From NCBI RefSeq assembly GCF_014466955.1, contig NZ_AP023396.1, forward strand, positions 5,766,001 through 5,830,000: a stretch of 64,000 bases of DNA, written 5' to 3'. A program made the translations under genes and the position numbers. This document shows positions 30,531-40,078 of the stretch, piece after piece. This stretch comes from Nocardia wallacei. Lineage in GTDB: Bacteria > Actinomycetota > Actinomycetes > Mycobacteriales > Mycobacteriaceae. Under the pieces are notes generated by a model. It searched no databases. It saw only the letters and a list, made by a program, of their open reading frames with translations, and had not been told where the DNA came from. Numbering within the stretch: position 1 is the stretch's first letter; each line of letters begins with the position of its first letter.

Positions 30531-32591
30531 ATGCAGTTGTCGGTCGCTCGGGACCGAGCCGTGGGGGACGAGACAATCACCGCGCCGCCGCGCGGCGGGG
30601 ATCCGGACCGGCTGCGGGCCGCCGCGGCGGTAGCGGTGCTGGGCGGTGACGCCACCGTCCAGCTGTCGGCCGCGCTGGCCGGGCTGGATTCGGGCCGAAT
30701 ACGCAGCGTCCTAGCGGATTTCGCGGAGGCGGGCTGGGTCGAGCGGGAACGCTTCGCGCATCCGGCGATCGCCGCGCGCGTCCTGCTGGACCTCCCGGAC
30801 GAGCAGCGCCGCGAACTGCACGGCCGGGCGGCGGAGCTCCTCCACCGCAGTGGATTTCCCTGCACGGTCGTCGCCGGGCACCTGCTGGCGGCCGGCGACG
30901 CCCGCAGCACCTGGGCCGCGCGGGTATTGGTGGCCTCCGCCGACCGGGCCCTGGCGAATGACGAAATCGACAGCGCGGCAGAGCAACTCGAATTGGCATA
31001 CCGGGCCGGTCGACGCGCGGACAGTCGAGCCGCGATCGCCGGGCGGCTCGTCTCGGTCGAGTGGCGGCGCAGTCCCTCCAGCCGCACCCGCAATTTCCGG
31101 CGACTCGAGGCGGCGCTCTACACCGGCCGAGTACCCTACGCCGACCTGCCCGCTGCTGTGCTGCACATGCTCTGGCACGGCTGTCACCAGCAGGCCGACC
31201 AGGCGCTGGCTCGGCTGGCGCGCGGCCCGGCGGGCACGCTGACCTTCAGCCCGCGCGTCGATTTCCTGTGCGCGTGGCTGCGTTACACCCATCCGCCGCA
31301 TCTCGAACGACATCACCGGCTGTTCGCGGACCGGGTCCGGATCGGCGCGGGCAGCACCGCCGATCGCGAATCGCCCCATCGGCAGGCCGCCGACCTGCTC
31401 ACCGCCCTGCGGGTCCAGCACCCGCCCGTCGACCTCGCCGCTGCGGCCCAGCGCCTGCTGGCCTGCCACCACCTCGGCCCCACCACCGTGGAGGCGCTGG
31501 TCGCCGCCGTCGACTGCCTCATCCACACCGGCCGCCTCGACACCGCGGACGCCTGGTGCGCCTCGCTGCTCGCCGAGGCGGCGGCCCGGCACGCGCCGAC
31601 CTGGCGCTCGATCTTCGCCGCCCTGCGCGCGGACGCGCTGCTGCATCGCGGGAATCTCCCCGCGGCCATCGAATACGCCACGCTGGCAGTGGATCTGGTG
31701 CCGCCGGAACATCTCGGGGTATGGGCGGGCCGCCCGATCGCGGTGCTGGTGCGCGCGTTCACCGCGCAGGGCGACCACGCCGAGGCCGCCGCCCAGCTGC
31801 GCCGCCCGGTGCCCCGCGCGATGCTGGAGTCGCGGTTCGCGCTGCCGTATCTGCGGGCCTCCGGTCACCATTGCCTGGCGGCCGGGCGCCCGGCGGAGGC
31901 GCTGCGGCACTTCCGTCACTGCGGCACCCTGATGCGGCAGTGGGGCCTGGATTTCGCCTGGCTGGTGCCCTGGCGCAACGACATGGCGGCGGCCTACCTC
32001 GACCTCGGCGAGCGACGCCGCGCCCGGGCGCTGGCGACCGTGCACCTGGAGTTGATCGGCGGGCCGGAGCGGCATCCCAGCGGCGGGGTATCGCTGCGGC
32101 TGCTCGCGGCCACCGGAGACGCGCACCACCGGGTACCGCTGCTGCGCCGCGCGGTGACCGTGGCTCGCACGGGTTCCGATCACCTCGAACTGGCCACGGC
32201 CCTCGGTGATCTCGCGCACGCTCACCGGTCGATCGGCGACGCCGACACGGCCGGGCCGCTGCTGCGGGAGGCCGTCCGGCTGGCCGAGTCGTGCGGTTCA
32301 TCCGCACTGGTCCGGCGGCTGCGCGGCGACCGCAACCCGCCCGCCGCGCCGCACCCACCGTTGCGGGCGATGCCGGGCCGCGCCGACGCGCTGAGCCCCG
32401 CCGAGCGGCGAGTGGCCGAGCTGGCCGCGCTCGGCAAACGCAACCGGGAGATCGCCGAGCTGCTCGAGATCACCACCAGCACGGTGGAGCAGCACCTGAC
32501 CCGGGTGTACCGCAAGCTCGCGGTCGCCCGGCGCGGGGAGTTGCGTTTCGTCCTGGCCATACGGGAAACAGCCGAATCGGCCGCCGGATAG
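30531..32591 (+). CDS. LuxR-family regulator, LAL-like without the ATPase domain
   Basis: The 686-residue protein ends with a LuxR HTH (ALSPAERRVAELAALGKRNREIAELLEITTSTVEQHLTRVYRKL). The remainder is Ala/Arg/Leu-rich and reads as TPR-like helical repeats similar to the sensor part of large ATP-binding LuxR proteins, but no Walker A (GxxGxGKT) is present. It would bind DNA as a dimer in response to an unknown signal. It stands alone, 380 bp upstream of the F0 operon, which it could regulate; that is a guess from position. Confidence 0.78.
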   Translation: MQLSVARDRAVGDETITAPPRGGDPDRLRAAAAVAVLGGDATVQLSAALAGLDSGRIRSVLADFAEAGWVERERFAHPAIAARVLLDLPDEQRRELHGRAAELLHRSGFPCTVVAGHLLAAGDARSTWAARVLVASADRALANDEIDSAAEQLELAYRAGRRADSRAAIAGRLVSVEWRRSPSSRTRNFRRLEAALYTGRVPYADLPAAVLHMLWHGCHQQADQALARLARGPAGTLTFSPRVDFLCAWLRYTHPPHLERHHRLFADRVRIGAGSTADRESPHRQAADLLTALRVQHPPVDLAAAAQRLLACHHLGPTTVEALVAAVDCLIHTGRLDTADAWCASLLAEAAARHAPTWRSIFAALRADALLHRGNLPAAIEYATLAVDLVPPEHLGVWAGRPIAVLVRAFTAQGDHAEAAAQLRRPVPRAMLESRFALPYLRASGHHCLAAGRPAEALRHFRHCGTLMRQWGLDFAWLVPWRNDMAAAYLDLGERRRARALATVHLELIGGPERHPSGGVSLRLLAATGDAHHRVPLLRRAVTVARTGSDHLELATALGDLAHAHRSIGDADTAGPLLREAVRLAESCGSSALVRRLRGDRNPPAAPHPPLRAMPGRADALSPAERRVAELAALGKRNREIAELLEITTSTVEQHLTRVYRKLAVARRGELRFVLAIRETAESAAG

Positions 32592-32970
32592 AGGTGGGCC
32601 GACCGCATTCGTGCGTATTTCGAGATATTAATCCCGATTGTCCGTAATTCTCCATTGATTAGCTTTTCCGGCGGCACCCCGATTCGCGGTGCGGTAGCGA
32701 ATTGTGCTGATACACGGGGGGTTTCGATCGCGAGTCGAGGGACCGGCCCGGCAACAGGCCGCAATGGATTGCGGCCACGCATGCTGCGAAGTAGCCATTG
32801 ATTTCCGCGAGGAATGCACCGGAATGGTAGCGGAGCAGTGGCTGCAAAACAATTCAAGATCAACTAAAGAAAGATCAAAAAGCTTGCTACCCAACGAACT
32901 TCGCCTGTGTATGCTGAGGATCGATCGAGTTCCCATAACGGAATGGGACGACGCGAGGGCGGTGTCGTAG
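32592..32970. other. Gene-free interval upstream of the F0 operon, 379 bp
   Basis: This tract is clearly richer in A+T than its surroundings (for example 32,845-32,890), typical of promoters in this genome. TATGCT at 32,908 could be a -10 box. A short rightward frame exists but has no family resemblance or ribosome binding site. It should contain the promoter of the ATP synthase-like operon. Confidence 0.45.
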
Positions 32971-33347
32971 GTGAATGTCAACAGGCTCCGGATACGCCGT
33001 GCGGCCATCGTAGCGATTGCTGTCGGCGTGCTGGCCCTGATGGCGGCGGGCGCATTGGATCATTTGTTGCTGGGTGTATTCACGTGCGTCGGCCTCGGAT
33101 TGGGCTGGGCGAATGCACGACTCACCTGGTCTTCGGTCACCCGCATAACCCGGTCGGAAACGCCGAGCAAACAGGCCCTGACGGTATCCACCGCCGGACG
33201 GCTGTTCGGTATCACGGTGCTTTCCCTGCTGGTGGCGTTCCTGGCGCGTCCCGACGGAATCGGAATCTTCTTCGGACTGGCCGTATTTCAGGTCGTCCTC
33301 ATTCTCCTCACCGTCGTGCCCGAAGTGAAAGGGCTCCGCCAGCTGCC

Positions 33348-33351
<4 letters not shown>
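32971..33351 (+). CDS. atpI: AtpI-like small membrane protein
   Basis: A 126-residue protein with four hydrophobic segments (about 11-28, 29-47, 73-88, 95-116), placed directly before atpB with overlapping stop and start (ATGA). ATP synthase protein I assists assembly of the c-ring in other bacteria. The sequence itself is poorly conserved, so the name rests on size, topology and position. A GTG start is used. Confidence 0.6.
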
Positions 33352-34425
<1,074 letters not shown>

Positions 34426-34431
34426 TTCACC

Positions 34432-34941
34432 ATGTCCCCGCGAACAGATGTGGCCGCCGAGGGGAATTTCCTCATCCCCAACGGTACCTTCTTCGCCGAG
34501 CTGGCGATCTTCCTGATCGTGCTCGGCGTCATCTGGTTCTTCGTCGTTCCGCCGATCCGGAAGGTGCTGGCGGAACGCGAGAACCGGGTCTCGGAGACCG
34601 CGGTCAACAGCAAGGAGGCGAAAGAGACCTTCGCCGAGGCCGAGGCCCGCTATCAGACCGCGCTCGAGAAGGCCCGCGCCGAGGCCGCCGACATCCGCAA
34701 CCAGGCCCGCGCCGAAGGCCGGGCCATTCTGGAGGAGATGCGCGGCGAGGCGCAGCGGGAGGCCGACGAGATCGTCGCCGAATCCGCCGCGCAATTGCGC
34801 GCCCAGGCGGACCAGGTGGCCGCGGAACTTCGTCAGGAGGTCGAGCCCCTGGCTCAGTCGCTGGCCGCACGCGTGGTCGACGGCGATGATCGGCACGCCG
34901 GAACGGGTTCCGGCCATCAAACAGGACGGGCGTCGTCATGA
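34432..34941 (+). CDS. atpF: ATP synthase F0 subunit b
   Basis: One N-terminal membrane helix (about 20-42, FFAELAIFLIVLGVIWFFVV) and a long charged helix form the peripheral stalk. The protein has 169 residues. Its stop overlaps the start of the next gene, the second stalk subunit, by four bases, as in mycobacterial atp operons. Confidence 0.9.
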   Translation: MSPRTDVAAEGNFLIPNGTFFAELAIFLIVLGVIWFFVVPPIRKVLAERENRVSETAVNSKEAKETFAEAEARYQTALEKARAEAADIRNQARAEGRAILEEMRGEAQREADEIVAESAAQLRAQADQVAAELRQEVEPLAQSLAARVVDGDDRHAGTGSGHQTGRASS

Positions 34942-35513
34942 AACATCCCAGTGGCGTGCTCGCCGAGGGCGTCTACGACATCACCATCGATTGGCCGGTG
35001 TTCCTCAGCCAGCTGTTCGGTTTCGCGGTCATCATCTTCGTGGTCGTGAAATGGGTTGTGCCCCCGGTGAAGACGCTGATGGCTCGGTCCCAGGAAGTCG
35101 TGCGCAAACAACTCGAGGAGAGCGAGCAGGCCGCGGTCCGGCTCACCGAGGCCAAGCAGGCCTACGACAACGCGATCGCCCAGGCGCAGGCCGAACTCGA
35201 GGTATTGCGGGCCGACGCGAAGGCCGACGCGGAATCCATCATCGCGCAGATGCGCGAGGCGGCCGCTGCGGAAGTCGAGCGGGTGCGCAAGCAGGGTCGC
35301 GCGCAGATCCTGCAATTGCGCCGCCAGATGATCCGCGACCTGGAGACCGATCTGGCCGCCGCCATGCTGGAGCTGACCGAGGAGAAGGTCCGCGATCGGG
35401 TCAGCACCCCGCAGGCCAAATCGGACAGCATCGAGCGTTTCCTGGAAGATCTGGAGGCGCTGGCCAATTCGGGCAGCGGAGTCGAACGCCAGGTGCAGCC
35501 GCGCTGGAACTGA
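34938..35513 (+). CDS. Delta-less b' stalk subunit (N-terminal half of AtpH)
   Basis: In mycobacteria AtpH is a fusion of a b-type stalk (about 170 residues) and the delta subunit. This 191-residue protein has the membrane helix (WPVFLSQLFGFAVIIFVVVKW) and the stalk helix up to the equivalent of the linker (SIERFLEDLEAL), then stops. A terminator follows at once and no delta coding sequence exists downstream, so this is a separate b' subunit, not a frameshift. Without delta it cannot cap an F1 head itself. Confidence 0.85.
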   Translation: MKHPSGVLAEGVYDITIDWPVFLSQLFGFAVIIFVVVKWVVPPVKTLMARSQEVVRKQLEESEQAAVRLTEAKQAYDNAIAQAQAELEVLRADAKADAESIIAQMREAAAAEVERVRKQGRAQILQLRRQMIRDLETDLAAAMLELTEEKVRDRVSTPQAKSDSIERFLEDLEALANSGSGVERQVQPRWN

Positions 35514-35515
35514 GC

Positions 35516-35554
35516 ACAGCGCCGCCGGGAGCAGTCCGTCCCCGGCGGCGCTGT
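35516..35554 (+). terminator. Terminator of the F0-only operon
   Basis: A perfect 14-bp GC-rich stem, 35516-35529 with 35541-35554, and an 11-base loop lie right after the b' stop. This marks the operon end where atpA would be expected. Confidence 0.85.
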
Positions 35555-35675
35555 ACCGTGCGCCCGGGACCTCACACGGCATCGTTTCGCGCTGTGAGTG
35601 TGGCGCAACGCACATGCCATGGACCGGCGACTGTCGAATAACCGGATCGAAATCAACGGGTGCTGTCCTTGAAGC

Positions 35676-36092
35676 ATGAGCATCACGTCATGGTTCAGGT
35701 CCAAGTCCGAGCCGGCCGCGGTGGCCGAGCCGGGCACGATCTACGAGCAGATCGGCGGCCGGGAAGCGCTCGAGGCAGTCGTCGAGGATTTCTACGTGCG
35801 TGTCCTCGCCGATGCCGAACTGGCCCCGTTCTTCACCGGTACCAACATGTCTCGGCTGAAGGGCCGTCAGGTCGAATTCTTCGCCGCCGCACTGGGCGGG
35901 CCCGAGCCGTATACCGGTGCGCCCATGAAACAGGTGCACCAGGGCCGCGGTATCACGATGCACCACTTCGGGCTGGTTGCCGGGCATCTCACCGACGCGC
36001 TGAAGGCCGCGGGTGTCCCCGACGATCTGGTCGCCCAGATCATCGGCGCCGTAGCCCCGTTGGCCGACGACATCGCCTCGGCCACCGGATAG
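35676..36092 (+). CDS. glbN: Group I truncated haemoglobin (trHbN)
   Basis: A 138-residue globin on the two-over-two fold: Tyr B10 in VVEDFYVRV, the proximal His in [12 protein letters not shown], and the N-terminal pre-A extension containing SITSWF. Such globins turn over nitric oxide to nitrate with oxygen. In M. tuberculosis glbN is Rv1542c. No good ribosome binding site is visible before the ATG. Cytoplasmic or membrane associated. Confidence 0.88.
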   Translation: MSITSWFRSKSEPAAVAEPGTIYEQIGGREALEAVVEDFYVRVLADAELAPFFTGTNMSRLKGRQVEFFAAALGGPEPYTGAPMKQVHQGRGITMHHFGLVAGHLTDALKAAGVPDDLVAQIIGAVAPLADDIASATG

Positions 36093-36186
36093 CGATCGGT
36101 CCCAACACTGGGAATGGTCGCTGGTCGGGCGAGCCGCCCCGACGTACCGTTGCCGGGCCCAGACCACCCGTCAGCGGAACGAGGAC

Positions 36187-36606
36187 ATGCTCTACCTGAA
36201 GATTCTCGCGTGGGGCTTGGTCGCGGGCCTGGTCAATTCGGCCGCCATGGCGGTGCTCTACGGCAACCCGTGGGTGGCGCGTATTCACGCCGCGGATCAA
36301 GAGGCGAATACCGCCGGGCCGAGCGCGGGCGCCGGTTCGAGGAACTTCGGCGCCCATTTCCTCGGCACCCAACTCGAGGTGTACGTCGTAACCATCGGCT
36401 ACGCCTGGCTGCACCCGCTACTTCCCCTGCACGGCCTCATCGGGGCGCTGGCCCTGGCACTCCTCTTCGCGGCCCTGCGAACCTGCGCGCCGGTCTGGGC
36501 CCTGTGGCTGCGGGCCACCCACTCCCCCCGCTATCTCGCGGTAGAGGTCGCGGCCGGCGTCCTCAGCAGCGTCGCCATCACCCTCACCCTCTACCCGCTC
36601 ATGTAA
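36187..36606 (+). CDS. Four-helix membrane protein (139 aa)
   Basis: Hydrophobic segments near residues 4-27, 57-80, 82-108 and 115-138 with a polar loop containing NPWVARIHAADQEAN. I do not recognise the family with certainty. GAGG lies just before the ATG. A degenerate copy of the last 65 bases of this gene reappears at 39,989, on the far side of the type VII-like block. Confidence 0.65.
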   Translation: MLYLKILAWGLVAGLVNSAAMAVLYGNPWVARIHAADQEANTAGPSAGAGSRNFGAHFLGTQLEVYVVTIGYAWLHPLLPLHGLIGALALALLFAALRTCAPVWALWLRATHSPRYLAVEVAAGVLSSVAITLTLYPLM

Positions 36607-36663
36607 CCCGTTCATCGCAACCGAGAGCAGGGCATGACCGAGGTCCGGGGTCATGCCCGCGAG

Positions 36664-37899
36664 TCACTCGGAACCGTCGACGATGGCAGTGATCAAGGTG
36701 CGGCCGTTCTGACTGGTCACGGTGACCGTCTGCACGAATTGCGCCGGCAAGGTACCAGGCCATTGCTCGAAAAGATCCAGGCGCCACAGTGCGCCGCTGC
36801 CGACAGGCAGCGGTGTGATCCGGGTGCAGTATCGGGTTCCGTCCGGAGTGCGGTCTATACCCTTCTGGATCACGTCGGCTGACGGGACATTCGCGTCCGG
36901 GGTTACCACCGCGCGGGCAGCAGCGCCGGAGCGCTGTACGTAGTAGGCGTGTTCGAAGGCGAGGATGGCGCTGGGCGCGTCGGCGGTGCCGCCGGGGCCG
37001 GTGCCGGTGGCGAAATCCGGACCACGGGTGTCGCGGCACTCCGCGGTAGCCATTGCGTCCCCGGGCGGTGCCGGGGCAGGACCGATCGAAGGCGCTACCG
37101 GGGCGCCGTACCCGGGGACCTCGGCCGGCCGCGTGCCGACGTCGCTGGAACCGCCGGCTGTCAGCACTGCGGCGTCGATCAGCATCGCACCGGCGATCAC
37201 GACCAAACCTGCCCCGGCCACCAGCGACAACGTCAGCGCAGCACCACGGCGACGCCGTGCGGCACGCGGCTCACCGCGACCACGTTGTGACCGTCGACGT
37301 GCCGCCGCGCCGCGGGACGGGTCGACCAGTGCCGCCGCGACCGCGGTGTCGGGAATGGCCCACCCGCTCTGCGGCGGCCGGTCGTTGAATGTCTTCTCGT
37401 CGTCGCCGCGCCAGGTTTTCCAGACCTGCGTGTCCGCGACATCGGGGTCGAAGTCGTCGTCGCGCGCCGGAGGAAGCGGCTTCTCATAGCCCCGCGCATC
37501 GGCACCGAGGTACGCGGCGACGTCGATCTCCTCGATCCCGGCGCCCACTGCTGCCGCCGCGGCACTGCCAGGAGTGGTAGTCGGCGGTCGTCGGGCGGCG
37601 TCCAGGTGCTCGATGTCGTCCTGGCGCGGTGCGCGGTCCCGGCGTACGGCGTCGATCCAACGTACCTGGGCGCCTTGTTGTTCGGCGTTGTCCAGGCGGT
37701 CGCCTCGATGCTCCTGGCCGGGGGGTGGCGCGGGGTTGTCGCCGGTGTCGGCGTGCTGCTCCCCGGCCATGGCCGCTGGTGGTTCGGCCGGGGAGATACC
37801 CGCACGCAGCAAGGGCAACGGAGGTGCGAACGGGTTGGATCCGGCGCTGCCGGTCTGCTCGGCGCCCGCCTTTTCGGGGCCGGTATCGCGGTCACTCAT
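36664..37899 (-). CDS. Membrane-anchored protein of the type VII-like block (411 aa)
   Basis: The N-terminal 215 residues are hydrophilic and Pro/Asp-rich (cytoplasmic), residues 221-247 form one membrane helix after an Arg-rich stretch, and the C-terminal 160 residues are extracytoplasmic with two Cys (AECRDT, RYCTRI) and strand-rich sequence ending VTVTSQNGRTLITAIVDG. The start overlaps the previous stop by eight bases. Resembles envelope proteins encoded with ESX substrates; the function is unknown. Confidence 0.7.
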   Translation of the reverse strand: MSDRDTGPEKAGAEQTGSAGSNPFAPPLPLLRAGISPAEPPAAMAGEQHADTGDNPAPPPGQEHRGDRLDNAEQQGAQVRWIDAVRRDRAPRQDDIEHLDAARRPPTTTPGSAAAAAVGAGIEEIDVAAYLGADARGYEKPLPPARDDDFDPDVADTQVWKTWRGDDEKTFNDRPPQSGWAIPDTAVAAALVDPSRGAAARRRSQRGRGEPRAARRRRGAALTLSLVAGAGLVVIAGAMLIDAAVLTAGGSSDVGTRPAEVPGYGAPVAPSIGPAPAPPGDAMATAECRDTRGPDFATGTGPGGTADAPSAILAFEHAYYVQRSGAAARAVVTPDANVPSADVIQKGIDRTPDGTRYCTRITPLPVGSGALWRLDLFEQWPGTLPAQFVQTVTVTSQNGRTLITAIVDGSE

Positions 37900-39529
37900 C
37901 GGCGGAAAGGTCGGCGGGGAACGGTCCGGTAGCGAGCACCGTATCGACAGCGTCCGCACTGATCTGCTGCCCGACCGGAATCACGGTGACGCCGAGTTGC
38001 CCACGGCGCGGCATCTGGACCCCGGGCGGTGGCGGCACAACATCAGGCGATGGCGACGGCGCCACAACATCAGGCGATGGCGACGGCGCCACAACCTCAG
38101 GCGACGGTGGTGGCGCCACAACCTCAGGCGACGGTGGTGGCGCCACAACCTCAGGCGACGGTGGTGGCGCCACAACCTCAGGCGACGGTGGTGGCGCCAC
38201 AACCTCAGGCGACGGTGGTGGCGCCACAACCTCGGGCAACGGTGGCGGCGCCACAACTTCAGGCGATGGCGCCACAACCTCAGGCGACGGCGCCACGGTG
38301 CCGGGCGGTGGTGGCGGTTCCTCGACACCGAGGCCTGCGAGCGGCGGGTTGGCGGGTGGGGGCGGCAGCGAATCGTATGGCGGGGCAAGCGGTTCCGGCG
38401 GAGGCGAGGCCGACGGCTGGTCCGGCCCGCCCCCGGCGTCAGGCGAAGGAACCGGAACGTCGCCGGGCCCGGCATCAGGTGCGGGCACCGAATCATCACC
38501 CTCGTCGGCGACCGGTGGCGGCTCCGACTCAGCACCCCTCCCAACCTCGGGCGTCGGCAGCCGATCATCGCCATCGGCACCGCCATCGGCACCGGCACCG
38601 CCATCGGCACCGGCACCGGCACCGGCATCGGCATCGGAGGACGGTGCTGAGGCGTCGCCCTCCGCAGTGCTCTGGTCACCCTGTCCGGGCTGGTCACCGG
38701 CCTGGTCTGGGCCGGTGCCGTCCTGCGGTGGCAGGCCGAGGACGGCCGGGAGGCACTCTTCGACGCCGTACCCGACTGCCTCGGCCACGCGTTCGACAAG
38801 GCCGGTTCCGGCCTGCACCGCCGCGTTCAGCGCACTGGTGCCCAGTTGCACCGCCGCTTGCAGAGCTGCGATTTGCACCTGGGCCTCCGCCAGCTTCGTC
38901 ATGGCGGGAGATGCAGCCGCGCCGGCGCCGAGACTGGAGGTGTCGGGCTCTGCGGTCGTGGCGGCCTCGGAGACGGGAGTGGTGACGGCGTCCAGGCGGC
39001 GGCCGTGGTCGTCGAGCTCGGTGCGCGCCGCGGTGATCACCACCAGGGCCTCACGCAGTGCCAGCGCGCCACGGTCGATCACCGCGTCGGTGTCCGAGAG
39101 CGCGCTCGCGACGGACATCATTCCATTTGCGTCGCTACGGAATTCGGCGATGATGCGGTCCATCCGGGCACGGGCGATGCTGGTGGTGGTGTGCGCTGCG
39201 GCCAGCAGATCCAAATAGGTGCCGGTGCGGTCGTGCAGTGCGATCACATCGGCGGCGGCCGCGCGCATCACCGGGACCGCGGCATCGGCGGCCGAACCGA
39301 TGGCGGTCGACTCCACCGCGGCGATACCGGCACGGTGCGCATCCTCGGTGCCACCGAGGTGGGCGGCCGCGTCGCCGAGGGCACCGGAAATGGCGGCGGC
39401 CGGCACACTCGCACCCGATCCGAGCGCGGTCCGCAACGCATACAACGGCCCGGCCAGAGCAGCAACCAACGGCGGATCGGGGATGTCGACGCCGGTCACG
39501 CCCGTGCCCGCGGAAGTCAGGCCCCTCAT
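37892..39529 (-). CDS. Repeat-containing ESX-substrate-like protein (545 aa)
   Basis: Residues 1-250 are Ala-rich and helical, resembling the helical-hairpin region of type VII secretion substrates. A Gly/Asp-rich acidic linker follows, then a Pro-rich domain with about nine copies of PEVVAPPPS (near residues 425-505) and a short C-terminal domain. It overlaps the EspC-like gene by four bases (ATGA). Inferred to be exported through an ESX system with the repeats spanning the cell wall; no secretion motif was proven. Confidence 0.65.
   Translation of the reverse strand: MRGLTSAGTGVTGVDIPDPPLVAALAGPLYALRTALGSGASVPAAAISGALGDAAAHLGGTEDAHRAGIAAVESTAIGSAADAAVPVMRAAAADVIALHDRTGTYLDLLAAAHTTTSIARARMDRIIAEFRSDANGMMSVASALSDTDAVIDRGALALREALVVITAARTELDDHGRRLDAVTTPVSEAATTAEPDTSSLGAGAAASPAMTKLAEAQVQIAALQAAVQLGTSALNAAVQAGTGLVERVAEAVGYGVEECLPAVLGLPPQDGTGPDQAGDQPGQGDQSTAEGDASAPSSDADAGAGAGADGGAGADGGADGDDRLPTPEVGRGAESEPPPVADEGDDSVPAPDAGPGDVPVPSPDAGGGPDQPSASPPPEPLAPPYDSLPPPPANPPLAGLGVEEPPPPPGTVAPSPEVVAPSPEVVAPPPLPEVVAPPPSPEVVAPPPSPEVVAPPPSPEVVAPPPSPEVVAPPPSPEVVAPSPSPDVVAPSPSPDVVPPPPGVQMPRRGQLGVTVIPVGQQISADAVDTVLATGPFPADLSADE
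38036..38300. repeat. 27-bp tandem repeat array within the ESX-like gene
   Basis: About nine units of 27 bp, most identical and containing GGCGCCACAACCTCAGGCGA, encode a PEVVAPPPS peptide on the minus strand. The units at both ends have diverged more. Such in-frame arrays expand and contract by slippage and vary between strains. A second 6/12-bp CATCGGCACCGG-type repeat lies at about 38,567-38,638 in the same gene. Confidence 0.85.
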
Positions 39530-39852
39530 GCGAGCGCCCACCCAGCGTCACTGATCCCGGCCGCGACGTCCGCATCGGTCACGCTGGTGACGTCGGCCAG
39601 ATAAGACAGCGCCTGCCCGCAATGACCTATCTGCCCCGATGCGGCGGTCAGTGCATCGACGTGGCCGCCGACCGCGGACACCCAGCGAGTGACGAAGTCG
39701 CGGCCGATCTCGCCGAGATCCCTGATCAGAGCGTCGATGTCGGTGGCATCCGCGGCGGATCGTGCCGCGATGCCCAATACGGCGGCCACGTCGGCGGCAG
39801 CCGCGGTATAGGCAGCCACGGCCGCAGCATCGACGTGTAACTGCTGCTGCAT
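39526..39852 (-). CDS. EspC/type VII secretion target-like protein (108 aa)
   Basis: It begins MQQQLHVDAAAVAAYTAAAADVAAVL, the pattern of the actinobacterial type VII secretion target family (DUF2580/EspC-like), and continues as helices with one W (TRWVSAVGG). GGGAGG precedes the ATG. The classical YxxxD/E export motif is not clearly present near YLADVTSVTD. It is the first gene of the three-gene block and is coupled to the next by ATGA. Confidence 0.7.
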   Translation of the reverse strand: MQQQLHVDAAAVAAYTAAAADVAAVLGIAARSAADATDIDALIRDLGEIGRDFVTRWVSAVGGHVDALTAASGQIGHCGQALSYLADVTSVTDADVAAGISDAGWALA

Positions 39853-39988
39853 GGGGCCTCCCTCACCCTCGCATCGGTCGAATACTTGGACGGCGGACGG
39901 ACCCGTTCGGTTCCCTCTCCACGAATCCATCGAAGGAGGCGGCGACACCGCAGGTCACCGCTGCGGCTCCGAATCACATTCGCGCGAG

Positions 39989-40054
39989 GTAGAGGTCGCG
40001 GCGGGTCCTCAGCAGCGTCACCCTCACCCTCCACCCGCTCATGTCACCGTTCAC
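39989..40054 (+). pseudogene. Degenerate copy of the 3' end of the membrane-protein gene at 36,187
   Basis: Positions 39989-40054 align with 36541-36613 with small deletions: both share GTAGAGGTCGCGGC, TCCTCAGCAGCGTC, CCCTCACCCT and ACCCGCTCATGT in order. It has no open frame of its own and ends just before the glycosyltransferase promoter. The pair flanks the type VII-like block. Confidence 0.75.
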
Positions 40055-40078
40055 ATTGGCGCAGTTACAATCTGGGCC

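Noticed and set aside
34938..35554. A frameshifted or truncated b-delta AtpH
   Set aside because: The sequence after the stop has no delta-like coding in any frame and forms a terminator at once, so the short form is genuine at least in this assembly.
38036..38300. CRISPR array
   Set aside because: The units are directly adjacent without unique spacers and translate in frame as PEVVAPPPS within a long gene.
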